DNA of 64,000 nt from Acidaminobacter sp. Its GTDB lineage: Bacteria > Bacillota > Clostridia > Peptostreptococcales > Acidaminobacteraceae. The position numbers were made by a program, and so were the translations under genes. Positions 17,368-25,126 of this stretch are shown one piece after another (position 1 is the stretch's first letter; the number at the start of each line of letters is the position of its first letter). Where the stretch lies: contig NZ_JAOTSB010000009.1 of assembly GCF_030247605.1 (NCBI RefSeq), positions 35,444-99,443 of the forward strand, written 5' to 3'. Under the pieces are notes generated by a model. The model was not told where the DNA came from, made no database searches, and saw only the letters and a program-made list of their open reading frames with translations.

Positions 17368-18699
17368 ATGTCCGTCCAAGAACAAGTTATCCAAACCCGC
17401 GATCCTTCAACTATACCGAAGCTGGTGACAAAGCTTGTGGGTTACAGCGCTATTGGCATTGTCATGTTTTTTCTGCCAGTGACCATTGGTGTGAAAACAA
17501 CAATTCCAATTGATCACATTGTCACAGGGCTCAGAGAGTCTTTCCCAGGAGCCAGCGCCATTTATACGCTGCTGGTCATCCTGCCGGGCGGGGCTTATGG
17601 TCTTAAGTCCGGCAAATGGCGAAGTTCACTTACGGATCTTGCTTTTACAGTCCTGAAGCTTGTCGGTATGGTGCTGGGTTTGATGGCTTTTTTCAAGGCC
17701 GGCCCAAGCTGGCTCTTCGAACCGGATATGCTGCCATTTTTCTTCAACCGCATCGTGATGCCAATTGGGTTGATTATCCCTATTGGCTCAGTGTTCTTGG
17801 CTTTTCTGATCAACTATGGCTTGCTGGAGCTCGTCGGCGTCATCATGCGGCCAGTCATGAAACCCATTTTCAGGACGCCGGGCCGCTCAGCCATTGACGC
17901 GGTTGGATCCTTCGTGGGCAGCTATTCCATAGCACTGCTGATCACTAACGGTGTATACAGGGAAGGGAAATACAACACCAGGGAAGCCGCCATCATCGCC
18001 ACAGGCTTTTCGACCGTCTCCGCGACGTTCATGGTCATTGTCGCCAAAACCTTAGACCTCATGGAACACTGGCTGACGTTCTTTTGGGTTTCACTGATCC
18101 TGACTTTCGCAGTAACTGCTGTCACTGCCCGCATCTGGCCGCTGAGCAAAAAGCCTTTAACTTATCACAATGGCATGGAGGGTTCTCCGGAGTCCGCCGA
18201 AAAGGGCAATCTCATACGCCGCGCCCTCTATGAAGGCATGGACGCGGCCGCTGTGGCACCCGGTCTTCTGAGCAGTGTCAAGGAAAACCTTAAAAATGGA
18301 TTTGTCATGGCTATGGGCGTTCTGCCAACGGTTCTGGCTATTGGCATACTGGGCTCATATTTAGCCAAATACACCGCGATCTTCGACTGGCTCGGCATGC
18401 CCTTTATCCCTCTGATCCGCCTTCTCGGCCTTCCGGATGCATCCTTGATTGCAAAATCACTAGTGCTCAATATTGCTGACATGTCACTACCGCTTCTCAT
18501 CATGCAGGAATCGGCGCTGATACCGAAGTTTATCATTGCCAATATCAGCATCTCGACCGTACTCTTCCTGTCCGCTTCAATTCCATGCGTGCTTTCCACG
18601 GACATCCCGCTTTCCTTCAAAGAGATTATGATCATTGCGCTCGAAAGAACCATCATTGGGTTGATTCTGATAACGCCAGTGGCGTATCTGTTGTTCTGA
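17368..18699 (+). CDS. YjiH-family membrane transporter with nucleoside-recognition (Gate) domain
   Basis: 443 residues, about ten membrane helices, AGAGGTGATC ribosome site. The Gate-domain pattern is visible around residues 140-230 ('GSFVGSYSIALLITNGVYREGKYNTREAAIIATGFSTVSATF', read as separate motifs GSFVGSYS and ATGFSTVSATF) and again near 310-440. YjiH proteins are inner-membrane proteins with unproven substrates, possibly nucleosides, amino acids or ions. It is monocistronic, with a sigma-54-like promoter before it and a very strong terminator after. Confidence 0.85.
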   Translation: MSVQEQVIQTRDPSTIPKLVTKLVGYSAIGIVMFFLPVTIGVKTTIPIDHIVTGLRESFPGASAIYTLLVILPGGAYGLKSGKWRSSLTDLAFTVLKLVGMVLGLMAFFKAGPSWLFEPDMLPFFFNRIVMPIGLIIPIGSVFLAFLINYGLLELVGVIMRPVMKPIFRTPGRSAIDAVGSFVGSYSIALLITNGVYREGKYNTREAAIIATGFSTVSATFMVIVAKTLDLMEHWLTFFWVSLILTFAVTAVTARIWPLSKKPLTYHNGMEGSPESAEKGNLIRRALYEGMDAAAVAPGLLSSVKENLKNGFVMAMGVLPTVLAIGILGSYLAKYTAIFDWLGMPFIPLIRLLGLPDASLIAKSLVLNIADMSLPLLIMQESALIPKFIIANISISTVLFLSASIPCVLSTDIPLSFKEIMIIALERTIIGLILITPVAYLLF

Positions 18700-18713
18700 T
18701 CGACTGGCGGAGG

Positions 18714-18745
18714 AAGGTGTCTGACCCTTCCATCGCAGACACCCA
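18714..18745. repeat. Partial GGTGTCTGAC element
   Basis: GAAGGTGTCTGACCCTTC and a second half AGACACC 20 bases later. It is a degenerate copy of the GGTGTC-W-GACACC family, just before the terminator shared with btuD. Confidence 0.5.
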
Positions 18746-18808
18746 AAAAAAGAACGCCTGCCGATGGTTTTGGATCAAAAACCATCGGCAGGCGTTACTA
18801 TTTTTTTC
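18745..18808. terminator. Bidirectional terminator, GCCGATGGT stem
   Basis: A 19-bp perfect stem (18753-18771 with 18778-18796) with a six-base loop, A-run on the left and T-run on the right, between the convergent YjiH and btuD genes. The stem contains GCCGATGGT and its complement. Confidence 0.93.
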
Positions 18809-18811
18809 TCT

Positions 18812-19588
18812 TCATCTCGGAATCACATGAGGATTTCCCGTCACCGGATTGACAATCAGCGTCACATCTACAGCGTACACATCCTTGATGTATTCCTCTT
18901 TGATGACATTGGAGGGCGGTCCCTCTTTGTAAACGCGGCCATCCTTCATCATGAAGACGTAGTCGCTGAACTCAATGGCAAAGTTGAGGTCGTGGAGAAT
19001 GGCCACCACCGTGATGCCGCGCTCCTTCGTCAACTTGCGTGTAAGCCGCATCAGCTCGATCTGATGATGCAGATCAAGATGGGCAATAGGCTCGTCCAGC
19101 ACCAGAATCTCCGGCTCCTGAGCAATGGCCCGGGCAATGATCACACGCTGCTGTTCGCCGCCGCTGAGGCTGTTGATGGGAAAATCCCGCATTTCCCAGA
19201 CACCTGTTGCCCTCATGGCGTCCTCGACAATTTTGTGGTCCAGGTCCGACTCCGGCTGAAAGCGTCTCAGATGCGGATAACGTCCCATCATGACCATCTC
19301 GTGAGAGGAAAAGTCAAACTCAGTTGCGGTAACCTGGGGCACCGAAGCTATGACCTTGCTGAGCTCCTTGTGGGAGTAAGAGGCCAAGTCCCGGCCGTTC
19401 ACCGTTACGACCCCTTTGCCCGAATGCACCATTCTGGTCAGGTTCTTGACGAACGTGGACTTCCCGGAACCGTTTGGTCCGACTATGGTCGTAAACGAGC
19501 CTTTACGGATGCGCATATCCACGCCATTCAGCACCGGCGTTTTGGAATACGCGAAGTGAAGACCTTCTACTAGAATTGGAAATTCCAT
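18812..19588 (-). CDS. btuD: Cobalamin ABC transporter ATP-binding protein
   Basis: 258 residues from ATG 19588 (GAGG 8 bases upstream; a GTG at 19597 is possible). The Walker A 'GPNGSGKST', Q-loop region, signature 'LSGGEQQRV', Walker B 'ILVLDEPIAHLD' and the H-loop 'ILHDLNFA' are all present. It belongs to the FecE/BtuD group that energises import of siderophores, haem or vitamin B12. The cobalamin riboswitch in front of this operon makes B12 or another corrinoid the likely cargo. Its start lies within about 10 bases of the permease stop. Confidence 0.92.
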   Translation of the reverse strand: MEFPILVEGLHFAYSKTPVLNGVDMRIRKGSFTTIVGPNGSGKSTFVKNLTRMVHSGKGVVTVNGRDLASYSHKELSKVIASVPQVTATEFDFSSHEMVMMGRYPHLRRFQPESDLDHKIVEDAMRATGVWEMRDFPINSLSGGEQQRVIIARAIAQEPEILVLDEPIAHLDLHHQIELMRLTRKLTKERGITVVAILHDLNFAIEFSDYVFMMKDGRVYKEGPPSNVIKEEYIKDVYAVDVTLIVNPVTGNPHVIPR

Positions 19589-19593
19589 TACAC

Positions 19594-20655
19594 TCACCTC
19601 ACACTCGACCGCGTTTTATTGCGGTACAACAGATACAGGAAATACGGCGCGCCAAAGACCGACGTTATGATGCCAATAGGCAGCTCTCCGGGCATGATCA
19701 GGGTTCTGGCCAGCGTGTCCGAGATTACCAGAAACATTGCTCCCCCGAGGATCGAAAACGGCAGAAGGGTCCTGTGATCCGGACCCGAAATAATCCTAAC
19801 CACATGGGGTATGACGAGCCCCACAAAACCTATGATCCCGCTGACCGAAACCGCCGCCGCTGTGACGATGGAGGCCACCACCAAAATACTCTTCTTCACC
19901 TTTTCAGTGTCCACACCGACACCCTTTGCGCTCTCCTCACCAATAGCAAGGGCATTGAGATCCCTGGAATACATCAGCAAGTACCCTGTGCCGATGGTGA
20001 TTGGCACCGCAGCCACTAGGATCTGCATCCAGTTTGCCGTCGCGAAGCTTCCCATAGTCCAGAAAATAATGTGCTCCATTTCGTCGCGATTGAGCGACAT
20101 AATCAAGGAAATCATTGAGGAAAGCAGATAGTTGACCGCGATCCCCGCAAGGAGCAGCGTCACCACCGGCGTCCTGTTTCCAACTCTGCCGACATTGTAG
20201 ACTATGTAAGCTGCCAGAATTGCGCCGGTGAATGCACCCACCGAAACGGAGCTGAGTCCTGCGACGCCTGCATTGAAGCCTGTCACAATGACTAAGGTGG
20301 CGCCTAAAGCCGCGCCGGAGGAAATCCCAAGGACGAAGGGATCTGCCATTGGATTTTTGAAAATGCCCTGATAGGCTACCCCGGATACAGATAAGGCGCT
20401 GCCAACCAAAGCGGCAAGAAAGATGCGTGGCAGGCGGATCTTCAATAGAATCGCCTCGTGTGTGGGTTTTATTTCATCCATTTGAATCATAGTGTCCAGC
20501 AGCGGAATTCTGGATAACAGAATCCTGGCGCTGTCCACGAATGAAATGTCTGCAGAGCCAATTGCGCTTGCGGCGACAACGGCGAGCACGAGTCCTGCAG
20601 CAAGCGCCACAAGGCCTTGAATCAGCTTTTTATTTCGCTTTTTCATGCGTGCCAC
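19594..20655 (-). CDS. btuC: Cobalamin ABC transporter permease (FecCD/BtuC family)
   Basis: 353 residues with about ten membrane helices. The family motifs 'GxALSVSGVAYQGIFKNPMADPFVLGISSGAALGA' (short pieces: SVSGVAYQG, NPMADPFVLG) and the C-terminal 'GFVGLVIPHVVRI' are visible. It forms the homodimeric channel of the importer. GTG 20655 is used as the start; ATG 20646 is also possible and the ribosome site does not decide. Second gene of the riboswitch-controlled btuFCD operon. Confidence 0.92.
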   Translation of the reverse strand: MARMKKRNKKLIQGLVALAAGLVLAVVAASAIGSADISFVDSARILLSRIPLLDTMIQMDEIKPTHEAILLKIRLPRIFLAALVGSALSVSGVAYQGIFKNPMADPFVLGISSGAALGATLVIVTGFNAGVAGLSSVSVGAFTGAILAAYIVYNVGRVGNRTPVVTLLLAGIAVNYLLSSMISLIMSLNRDEMEHIIFWTMGSFATANWMQILVAAVPITIGTGYLLMYSRDLNALAIGEESAKGVGVDTEKVKKSILVVASIVTAAAVSVSGIIGFVGLVIPHVVRIISGPDHRTLLPFSILGGAMFLVISDTLARTLIMPGELPIGIITSVFGAPYFLYLLYRNKTRSSVR

Positions 20656-20691
20656 ACATCCTTTTCTGTAACGGGAAACATCCGTTTAGAA

Positions 20692-21651
20692 TCAGAACAA
20701 CTCCGGATGCATTATTTTCGCGAGTTCAAGCAGTCCCTGGGCGAGTCTTGGCCCTTGAAGATCGATGAGATTATTGTCAACTTCTACAAGACGGCCTTCT
20801 TTGACCGCCGTCAGCTCTTTGTAGCCATTTGTAGCTTCAATCCCTGCTTTGTCGCCGTTGTACAGCGAGCAGATCACAAACTCCGGATCTTTCTCTACGA
20901 GCTTCTCAATACTGTATTTCCAGCCTTCCGTGTCATTGGCGACATTAGCGCCACCTGCCATGGTCAGCATCTGGTCAATAAACGTGCCTGCGCCGGCAGT
21001 GTAATCGCCGCTCTCGCCATAGCCTACAACATAGTAAACGGTCTTCGGTTCGACACCGGCTACTTTTTCTTCGACCTGAGCAATGGTTGCCTTCATGTCT
21101 TCGACAATGATATTGGCCTGGTCCTGTTTGTTGAGGACACTGCCGGTCTGTGAAATGGCGTTGTAAACGCCTTCAAAAGTATCATGGGAAGACAGGTCAA
21201 GAACCTTATAGCCCAGCGATTCAAGCTTGGTGCGGACATCATCGTTAAACATGTTGGAAACGAGAATCAAGTCCGGCTCGACAGAGGCTATGGTTTCAAT
21301 GTTGGGTTCAGTGATCGTCCCTACTGAGAGGACATCCGCTGCCTCAGCAGGAAATTTGCAGTAATCGGTACGGCCGGCCAATTTTTCACCCGCACCAACG
21401 GCATAGACAATTTCGGTTGCAGCCGGCGACAATGAAACGACCTTCATAGGTTCCTGTTCAATGACAACAGTTTTGCCTGAGGCATCTGTCACCGTGAGCG
21501 GATACGCGGTTGCAGCTGCTTCTGCAGGTGCCTCTGCAGGCGTTCCAGCAGGGATTTCTGCAGGCGCCTCCGGGGCAGGGGACTGGCATGCCGCCAGTGT
21601 TAAAACCAACGTGAGCATTAAGAGCAGTGACCAAAACTTCTTTTTGAACAT
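20692..21651 (-). CDS. btuF: Cobalamin-binding lipoprotein of the ABC transporter
   Basis: 319 residues. A signal peptide ends in the lipobox 'TLAAC' at about residues 18-22, followed by an Ala/Pro/Glu-rich linker of about 25 residues. A periplasmic-binding (helical backbone) domain follows: 'MKVVSLSPAATEIVYAVGAG', 'GRTDYCKFP', 'EPDLILVSN'. It captures corrinoid outside the cell and passes it to BtuC. First gene of the operon, directly under the riboswitch. Specificity is inferred from the riboswitch. Confidence 0.92.
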   Translation of the reverse strand: MFKKKFWSLLLMLTLVLTLAACQSPAPEAPAEIPAGTPAEAPAEAAATAYPLTVTDASGKTVVIEQEPMKVVSLSPAATEIVYAVGAGEKLAGRTDYCKFPAEAADVLSVGTITEPNIETIASVEPDLILVSNMFNDDVRTKLESLGYKVLDLSSHDTFEGVYNAISQTGSVLNKQDQANIIVEDMKATIAQVEEKVAGVEPKTVYYVVGYGESGDYTAGAGTFIDQMLTMAGGANVANDTEGWKYSIEKLVEKDPEFVICSLYNGDKAGIEATNGYKELTAVKEGRLVEVDNNLIDLQGPRLAQGLLELAKIMHPELF

Positions 21652-21689
21652 TAAAAAAATCCTCCCTTTTTTAGGTGAGGACCGTTACG

Positions 21690-21890
21690 GATAAGCTGGA
21701 AACTCTCTAATATATAGAGTTCGCCTATGTAGCCGGTCAACCTCATCCTCGTGAGTTGATGTACCAGAAATCCTTCGGCTGGTTCCTGACTCGCGCGTTT
21801 TCAATAGCTCGCGCTCACAGTAGCGGGACTGTGCCGGCTTCAAACCGGCTTCCCAATTAAGTCCGTAGACACCAAGGATTTATGTTAATT
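21690..21890 (-). ncRNA. Cobalamin (AdoCbl) riboswitch
   Basis: Read on the minus strand, the leader of btuF contains the B12-box core: AATTGGGAAGCCGG, then CAGTCCCGCTACTGTGAG, and later the conserved GTCAGGAACCAGCC. The upstream TTGGTGTCTACGG forms the P1 side. A hairpin near 21699-21722 (AACTCTC/GAGAGTT type) may be the expression platform. High cobalamin should switch the btuFCD operon off. Confidence 0.92.
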
Positions 21891-22050
21891 TCAGACCTAT
21901 CATACCCGATCACAGGAAAAAATGCAACCCTGCTTGCATAAGTTCCGTTTTAATGACTATCGGCTTAAATGAATCACTTTAAAAATGACCAACAAATCCA
22001 CAGTTTACCCTCTGGATGAGTGGTTTTTGTTTTCCCCACCTTCAGCAGGC

Positions 22051-22253
22051 TTTTACACACCCCATCCCCAAGAAAAACGAACTTTTACACAGTTCATCCA
22101 CAGTTTCTGTGGATAAGTCGTGTTGAGGGTATTTATTCGACAAATTTCGATGCGAACACAGATTCGGTTATACACATAGTCCACAGGTTATCCACCGTTT
22201 TACACAGATTTTACACAAGGGATTCACAGCATTGGGCTTTTTCCTGTGGAAAA
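22051..22253. other. DnaA-box cluster with a Spo0A box
   Basis: Seven exact TTWTNCACA boxes: 22051, 22083, 22168, 22198 and 22209 on the plus strand; 22108-22116 and 22245-22253 on the minus. Near matches lie at 22094, 22177 and 22188. From 22168 to 22217 five boxes are 9-11 bases apart in one orientation. An inverted pair ATCCACAG-TTT-CTGTGGAT is at 22095-22113. A perfect Spo0A box (TTCGACAA) lies at 22136-22143. The 724-base gap 21652-22375 holds this cluster and the riboswitch and no gene. dnaA and dnaN are not in the window, so it is more likely a DnaA titration or regulatory site than oriC. Confidence 0.8.
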
Positions 22254-22375
22254 CCTTTTAATTTAGCCCGTGGTCTGCTGCCACCCCCGCGCATCCGCCC
22301 CGAGTCTTGCCCTACAAGTCCTGCGGGTGTACAATGTAGAAAACGTGAAAGCGCGTCATCTGGGAGGGATAACTT

Positions 22376-22639
22376 GTGAACATAAAAATTTACGGCCACG
22401 GCTGTGATAAATGTGAAAAAATGTACGCACTGGTCCTCGAGATCTTGGCTGAACACGACCTCCATGCCGAGGTTGAGAAAGTCGAGTCCCTAATGGAGAT
22501 TTACAAGGCGGGTGTCATGACGACACCAGCCATGAGCATTGATGGCACCGTGGTTTACGCCGCGAACGCGGTTCCGGGGCGCAGCAGCCTCGAAGCCCTT
22601 TTGCTTCAGGTAAAGAAATTGGCCCACCAAGATCTTTGA
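22376..22639 (+). CDS. Small thioredoxin-like protein with CxxC (MTH895-type)
   Basis: 87 residues, GTG start, GGAGGG upstream. The N-terminus 'NIKIYGHGCDKCEKM' has the redox motif C10-D-K-C13 and the rest fits the thioredoxin_3 fold, with the cis-Pro in 'VMTTPAMSIDG'. Such mini-thioredoxins act as cytosolic thiol-disulfide reductants, often for one partner. The next gene, 14 bases downstream, is a paralogue with selenocysteine. The DnaA-box cluster lies just upstream. Confidence 0.87.
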   Translation: MNIKIYGHGCDKCEKMYALVLEILAEHDLHAEVEKVESLMEIYKAGVMTTPAMSIDGTVVYAANAVPGRSSLEALLLQVKKLAHQDL

Positions 22640-22653
22640 AAGGAGTCACGCCC

Positions 22654-22926
22654 ATGAAATTGATTATTTATGATCAAGTGTGCTGAGGGTACTCGAAAAT
22701 TGCGCCTATCGTGGATGAGGCCATACGACAATTGAAAGTTTCACTGGAGGTTGAAATCATAGGCGACATCCGGCTCATCAAGGCAGCCGGAGTTAAAATG
22801 ATGCCTGCAATGGCACTGGAGGGCAAACTCCTGCATCAGGGCAGAACGCCTAATGTACGGGAAGTCATGACCATTCTGAGCAGCGCCCTGGCGGAGCACG
22901 GGATCAAAACAGCCCTCGAAGAGTAA
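22654..22926 (+). CDS. Thioredoxin-like selenoprotein candidate (in-frame TGA at codon 11)
   Basis: 90 residues if TGA 22684-22686 is read as selenocysteine; an automatic caller would start at 22711. ATG 22654 has AAAGGAG upstream. The N-terminus 'MKLIIYDQVC' then Sec then 'GYSKIAP' aligns with the upstream paralogue 'NIKIYGHGCDKCEKM': Cys10 lines up and Sec replaces residue 11. The cis-Pro loop 'KMMPAMALEG' is kept. A hairpin 18-35 bases after the TGA (stem GCCTATC/GAT-g-AGGC, loop GTG) is placed like a bacterial SECIS. The frame stays open for 80 codons. The HesB-like selenoprotein at 37.9 kb shows that the organism probably decodes Sec. The alternative is a nonsense-mutated gene. Confidence 0.78.
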
Positions 22927-22951
22927 GGACACATTTAAGGCTTTATAACAT

Positions 22952-23012
22952 AAAGGCTGCTTCAGGACACGGTGTGATATGCTCACCATGCCGCCGGAGC
23001 AGCCTTTTTTTT
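22952..23012 (+). terminator. Terminator after the thioredoxin-like pair
   Basis: Outer stem AAAGGCTGCT (22952-22961) with AGCAGCCTTT (22998-23007), inner GGTG/CACC pairs, then a run of T. Confidence 0.85.
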
Positions 23013-23090
23013 GGATTGTTGTACTCGCAATGCGATTATTTGCGGTTTATTAAGCTTCCTATAACCGAAGTCACAGCCTCGCGCAGAGGT

Positions 23091-23528
23091 TTAATCAATC
23101 TTGAGCTTGGAAGTCTCTTTTAAAGTAGACAATGCGACATAGGTGTAGGTATTTCGGGCAAAGTCGTTGATCCGCTCAATGACGTTCTCGAGCTCCGTGG
23201 TCGTGGAGGTTCTGACTTTGATTAAAAAGGTCGTATTTCCAGTGACTTTATGGCATTCCAGGACTTCCGGCATGGCAATGAGCTTCTCGCCCATCTCCGC
23301 GATGCTGACATCCCCGAGTGGAATACTTATAAAGGACAGTAGTCCGGCATCAACTTCATAAGCATTCAAGACAGCAGTATAGCCTTTGATGACACCTTCC
23401 TGCTCAAGCTTTTTCACGCGCTCCTTGGTCGCCGTAGTTGACAGACCAATGGTTCGTCCCAATTCAGAAATGGACAGCTTGGCGTCGTCCTGAAGGATTC
23501 TTAGGATTTCCTTATCTGTTGCGTCCAT
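23091..23528 (-). CDS. Lrp/AsnC-family transcriptional regulator
   Basis: 145 residues. The N-terminal helix-turn-helix ('ILRILQDDAKLSISELGRTI', 'LSTTATKERVKKLEQEGVI') is followed by the RAM/effector-binding domain (about 65-145). Typical Lrp proteins respond to an amino acid and form octamers. The start ATG at 23528 matches the usual 'MDATDKEILRIL'. The upstream region holds a 16-base tandem repeat, an unusual promoter setting. Its target is unknown. Confidence 0.93.
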   Translation of the reverse strand: MDATDKEILRILQDDAKLSISELGRTIGLSTTATKERVKKLEQEGVIKGYTAVLNAYEVDAGLLSFISIPLGDVSIAEMGEKLIAMPEVLECHKVTGNTTFLIKVRTSTTTELENVIERINDFARNTYTYVALSTLKETSKLKID

Positions 23529-23550
23529 GATTTACTTTCCTCCCCCGATC

Positions 23551-23631
23551 GCGCCTTGCGGCTACTCGCGCCTTGCGGCTATTGCGCCTTGCGGCTATTG
23601 CACCTGACGGCTATTGCGCCATACTGGCTGT
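23551..23631. repeat. 16-bp tandem repeat (five units)
   Basis: Five consecutive units with consensus GCGCCTTGCGGCTATT (23551-23567 is 17 bases, the others 16). The two central units are identical, the outer ones diverge. The array begins 22 bases upstream of the lrp start and fills most of the 230-base gap to rnhA. Confidence 0.88.
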
Positions 23632-23758
23632 GGTCTTATTGAAACGATTATAGCCTTTTTTTTGCTTTTGTGCAATAATAGTCAATAAACCCTTAAATTT
23701 AACTGAAAATCATGCAATGAGATTTAAAAATCACTTGAAAGACAGGAGGCTTCCGTGC

Positions 23759-24319
23759 GTGAAACTCGTGACCATACATACAGACGGCGGCTGCGCCGGC
23801 AATCAATCTGATCAAAACTTCGGCGGTTGGGGAGCGCTCCTCGAATACAACGACAACGTCAAAACCCTCTACGGTGGAGAGCTCAACACCACCAACAACC
23901 GCATGGAGATGACTGCCGTGCTGGAAGCCCTTCGCGTCCTTAAATCCAGGGATCTGTCCGTAGAAATCTATTCGGACAGCGCCTATCTGGTCAACTGCTT
24001 TCGGGAGCGCTGGTATGATAAATGGCGTTTGAACGGCTGGATCAATTCTTCCCGGCAGCCGGTCGAAAACAGGGACTTATGGGAAGCGCTGCTGCCCTTG
24101 GTCGAAAGCTTCAGCAAGGTGGAATTCCTGAAAATCAAGGGCCATCTCAATCTGAAAAAAACGACAGAAGTCCGCCAGTGGAAGGAAAAGATCGAACGCT
24201 ACAACGGACGCACCTATTCCGAGGACGCCTTCAAGCATCTGCTCGAAATGAATGCCAAAGTTGACGCCCTTGCCAACCAAGGCATTGATGAGATGAAGTT
24301 AAAGAACCAGCCCATGTAG
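23759..24319 (+). CDS. rnhA: Ribonuclease HI
   Basis: 186 residues from GTG 23759, with AGGAGG 9 bases upstream (an ATG further upstream lacks a site). The four acidic catalytic residues are visible: Asp in 'HTDGGCAGN', Glu in 'NNRMEMTAVLEAL', Asp in 'YSDSAYLVN' and the last Asp in 'AKVDALANQG'. It cuts the RNA strand of RNA-DNA hybrids. The insertion around residues 125-150 makes it longer than E. coli RNase HI but similar to other clostridial forms. Monocistronic. Confidence 0.95.
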   Translation: MKLVTIHTDGGCAGNQSDQNFGGWGALLEYNDNVKTLYGGELNTTNNRMEMTAVLEALRVLKSRDLSVEIYSDSAYLVNCFRERWYDKWRLNGWINSSRQPVENRDLWEALLPLVESFSKVEFLKIKGHLNLKKTTEVRQWKEKIERYNGRTYSEDAFKHLLEMNAKVDALANQGIDEMKLKNQPM

Positions 24320-24351
24320 ACTTTTCGCTCATTAATTTACGCACCACCACC

Positions 24352-24383
24352 AAAAAACCGCCGTCAATTGACAGCGGTTTTTT
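24352..24383. terminator. Bidirectional terminator between rnhA and the HD gene
   Basis: AAAAAACCGC / GCGGTTTTTT around a short inner stem (GTCAATTGAC). A and T runs on both sides serve the convergent genes. Confidence 0.92.
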
Positions 24384-24418
24384 AAGTTTCAGGTTGATCT
24401 CATAGCCAGCAAACACAG

Positions 24419-24985
24419 CTACAATAAACTGAGTCCCTCAGACTGAAGCTCGGCTTCTCTTTCCTTAAGAGCGTCGACGACCGTCTGAATGTGTTCCATT
24501 AAATCAAAGCCAAGATCTTCAGCGCCTTTTGCAATTTCGTCCCGGTTCACCGCCCGGGCAAAAGCTTTGTCCTTCAGCTTTTTCCTGACGGATTTTGCCT
24601 CAAGCCCTTCAAAGCCGTCAGGGCGCACCAGTGCCACCGCGACTACAAAGCTGGCGAGCTCGTCGCAGGCGTAAAGCATTTTCGCCATCAGCGACTCCCT
24701 TGGGGTCTCCGTATAATCTGCGTGGCCTTTTACGGCCAGCACAAACTCATCCGGGAAATTCCTGTGCTCTAGCAGATCTATGGCGACATAAGGATGCTTG
24801 TCCGGAAATTTTTCGTAATCCAGGTCGTGAAGCAGTCCGAGCGCCGACCAAACTTCTACGTTTTCTCCCAGGCGCTTGGCGTACCCGCGCATGGCAGCCT
24901 CAACGGCGAGGGCGTGCTTCCGCAGGCTGTCCGTCTCTACAAATTCCTTTAGAAGCACCCAGGCCTGATCTCTGGTGACCATCAT
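24419..24985 (-). CDS. HD-domain (HDIG-type) phosphohydrolase-like protein
   Basis: 188 residues, AGGAGG 9 bases before ATG. The HD metal motifs are present: 'RKHALAVEAAM', 'LLHDLDYEKFPDKHP' (His-Asp) and 'VKGHADY'. This single-domain family is widespread in anaerobes and its substrate is not established. The protein is cytosolic, with no signal peptide or helix. No obvious functional link to its neighbours. Confidence 0.88.
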   Translation of the reverse strand: MMVTRDQAWVLLKEFVETDSLRKHALAVEAAMRGYAKRLGENVEVWSALGLLHDLDYEKFPDKHPYVAIDLLEHRNFPDEFVLAVKGHADYTETPRESLMAKMLYACDELASFVVAVALVRPDGFEGLEAKSVRKKLKDKAFARAVNRDEIAKGAEDLGFDLMEHIQTVVDALKEREAELQSEGLSLL

Positions 24986-25073
24986 AGAATATAACCTCCT
25001 TAAGCGCTGATTGTTTTCTTAAGTTAATTATACCACCTTCATGACACTTCAAATCCCGTTTCACAAACATACA

Positions 25074-25100
25074 AAAAGCGGCGCCTTCGCGCCGCTTTCT
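25074..25100 (-). terminator. Terminator after rubrerythrin
   Basis: A 10-bp perfect stem (AAAGCGGCGC / GCGCCGCTTT) with a CTTC loop, 27 bases past the stop, followed on the minus strand by TTTTGTATG. Confidence 0.88.
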
Positions 25101-25126
25101 TCAACTCTTCAACACCCACAAAGGGA

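Noticed and set aside
22051..22253. The DnaA-box cluster as the chromosomal origin
   Set aside because: dnaA, dnaN, rpmH and a clear AT-rich unwinding element are not nearby, and gene orientation and Bacillus-like order point to an origin right of the window. It is kept as a DnaA-binding locus.
22711..22926. A 71-residue gene starting after the TGA
   Set aside because: This start lies within the thioredoxin fold and loses the Cys-containing N-terminus. The TGA-readthrough frame has the ribosome site and the homology to the upstream gene.
23551..23631. The 16-bp tandem array as a CRISPR
   Set aside because: Units are directly adjacent with no spacers and there are no cas genes.
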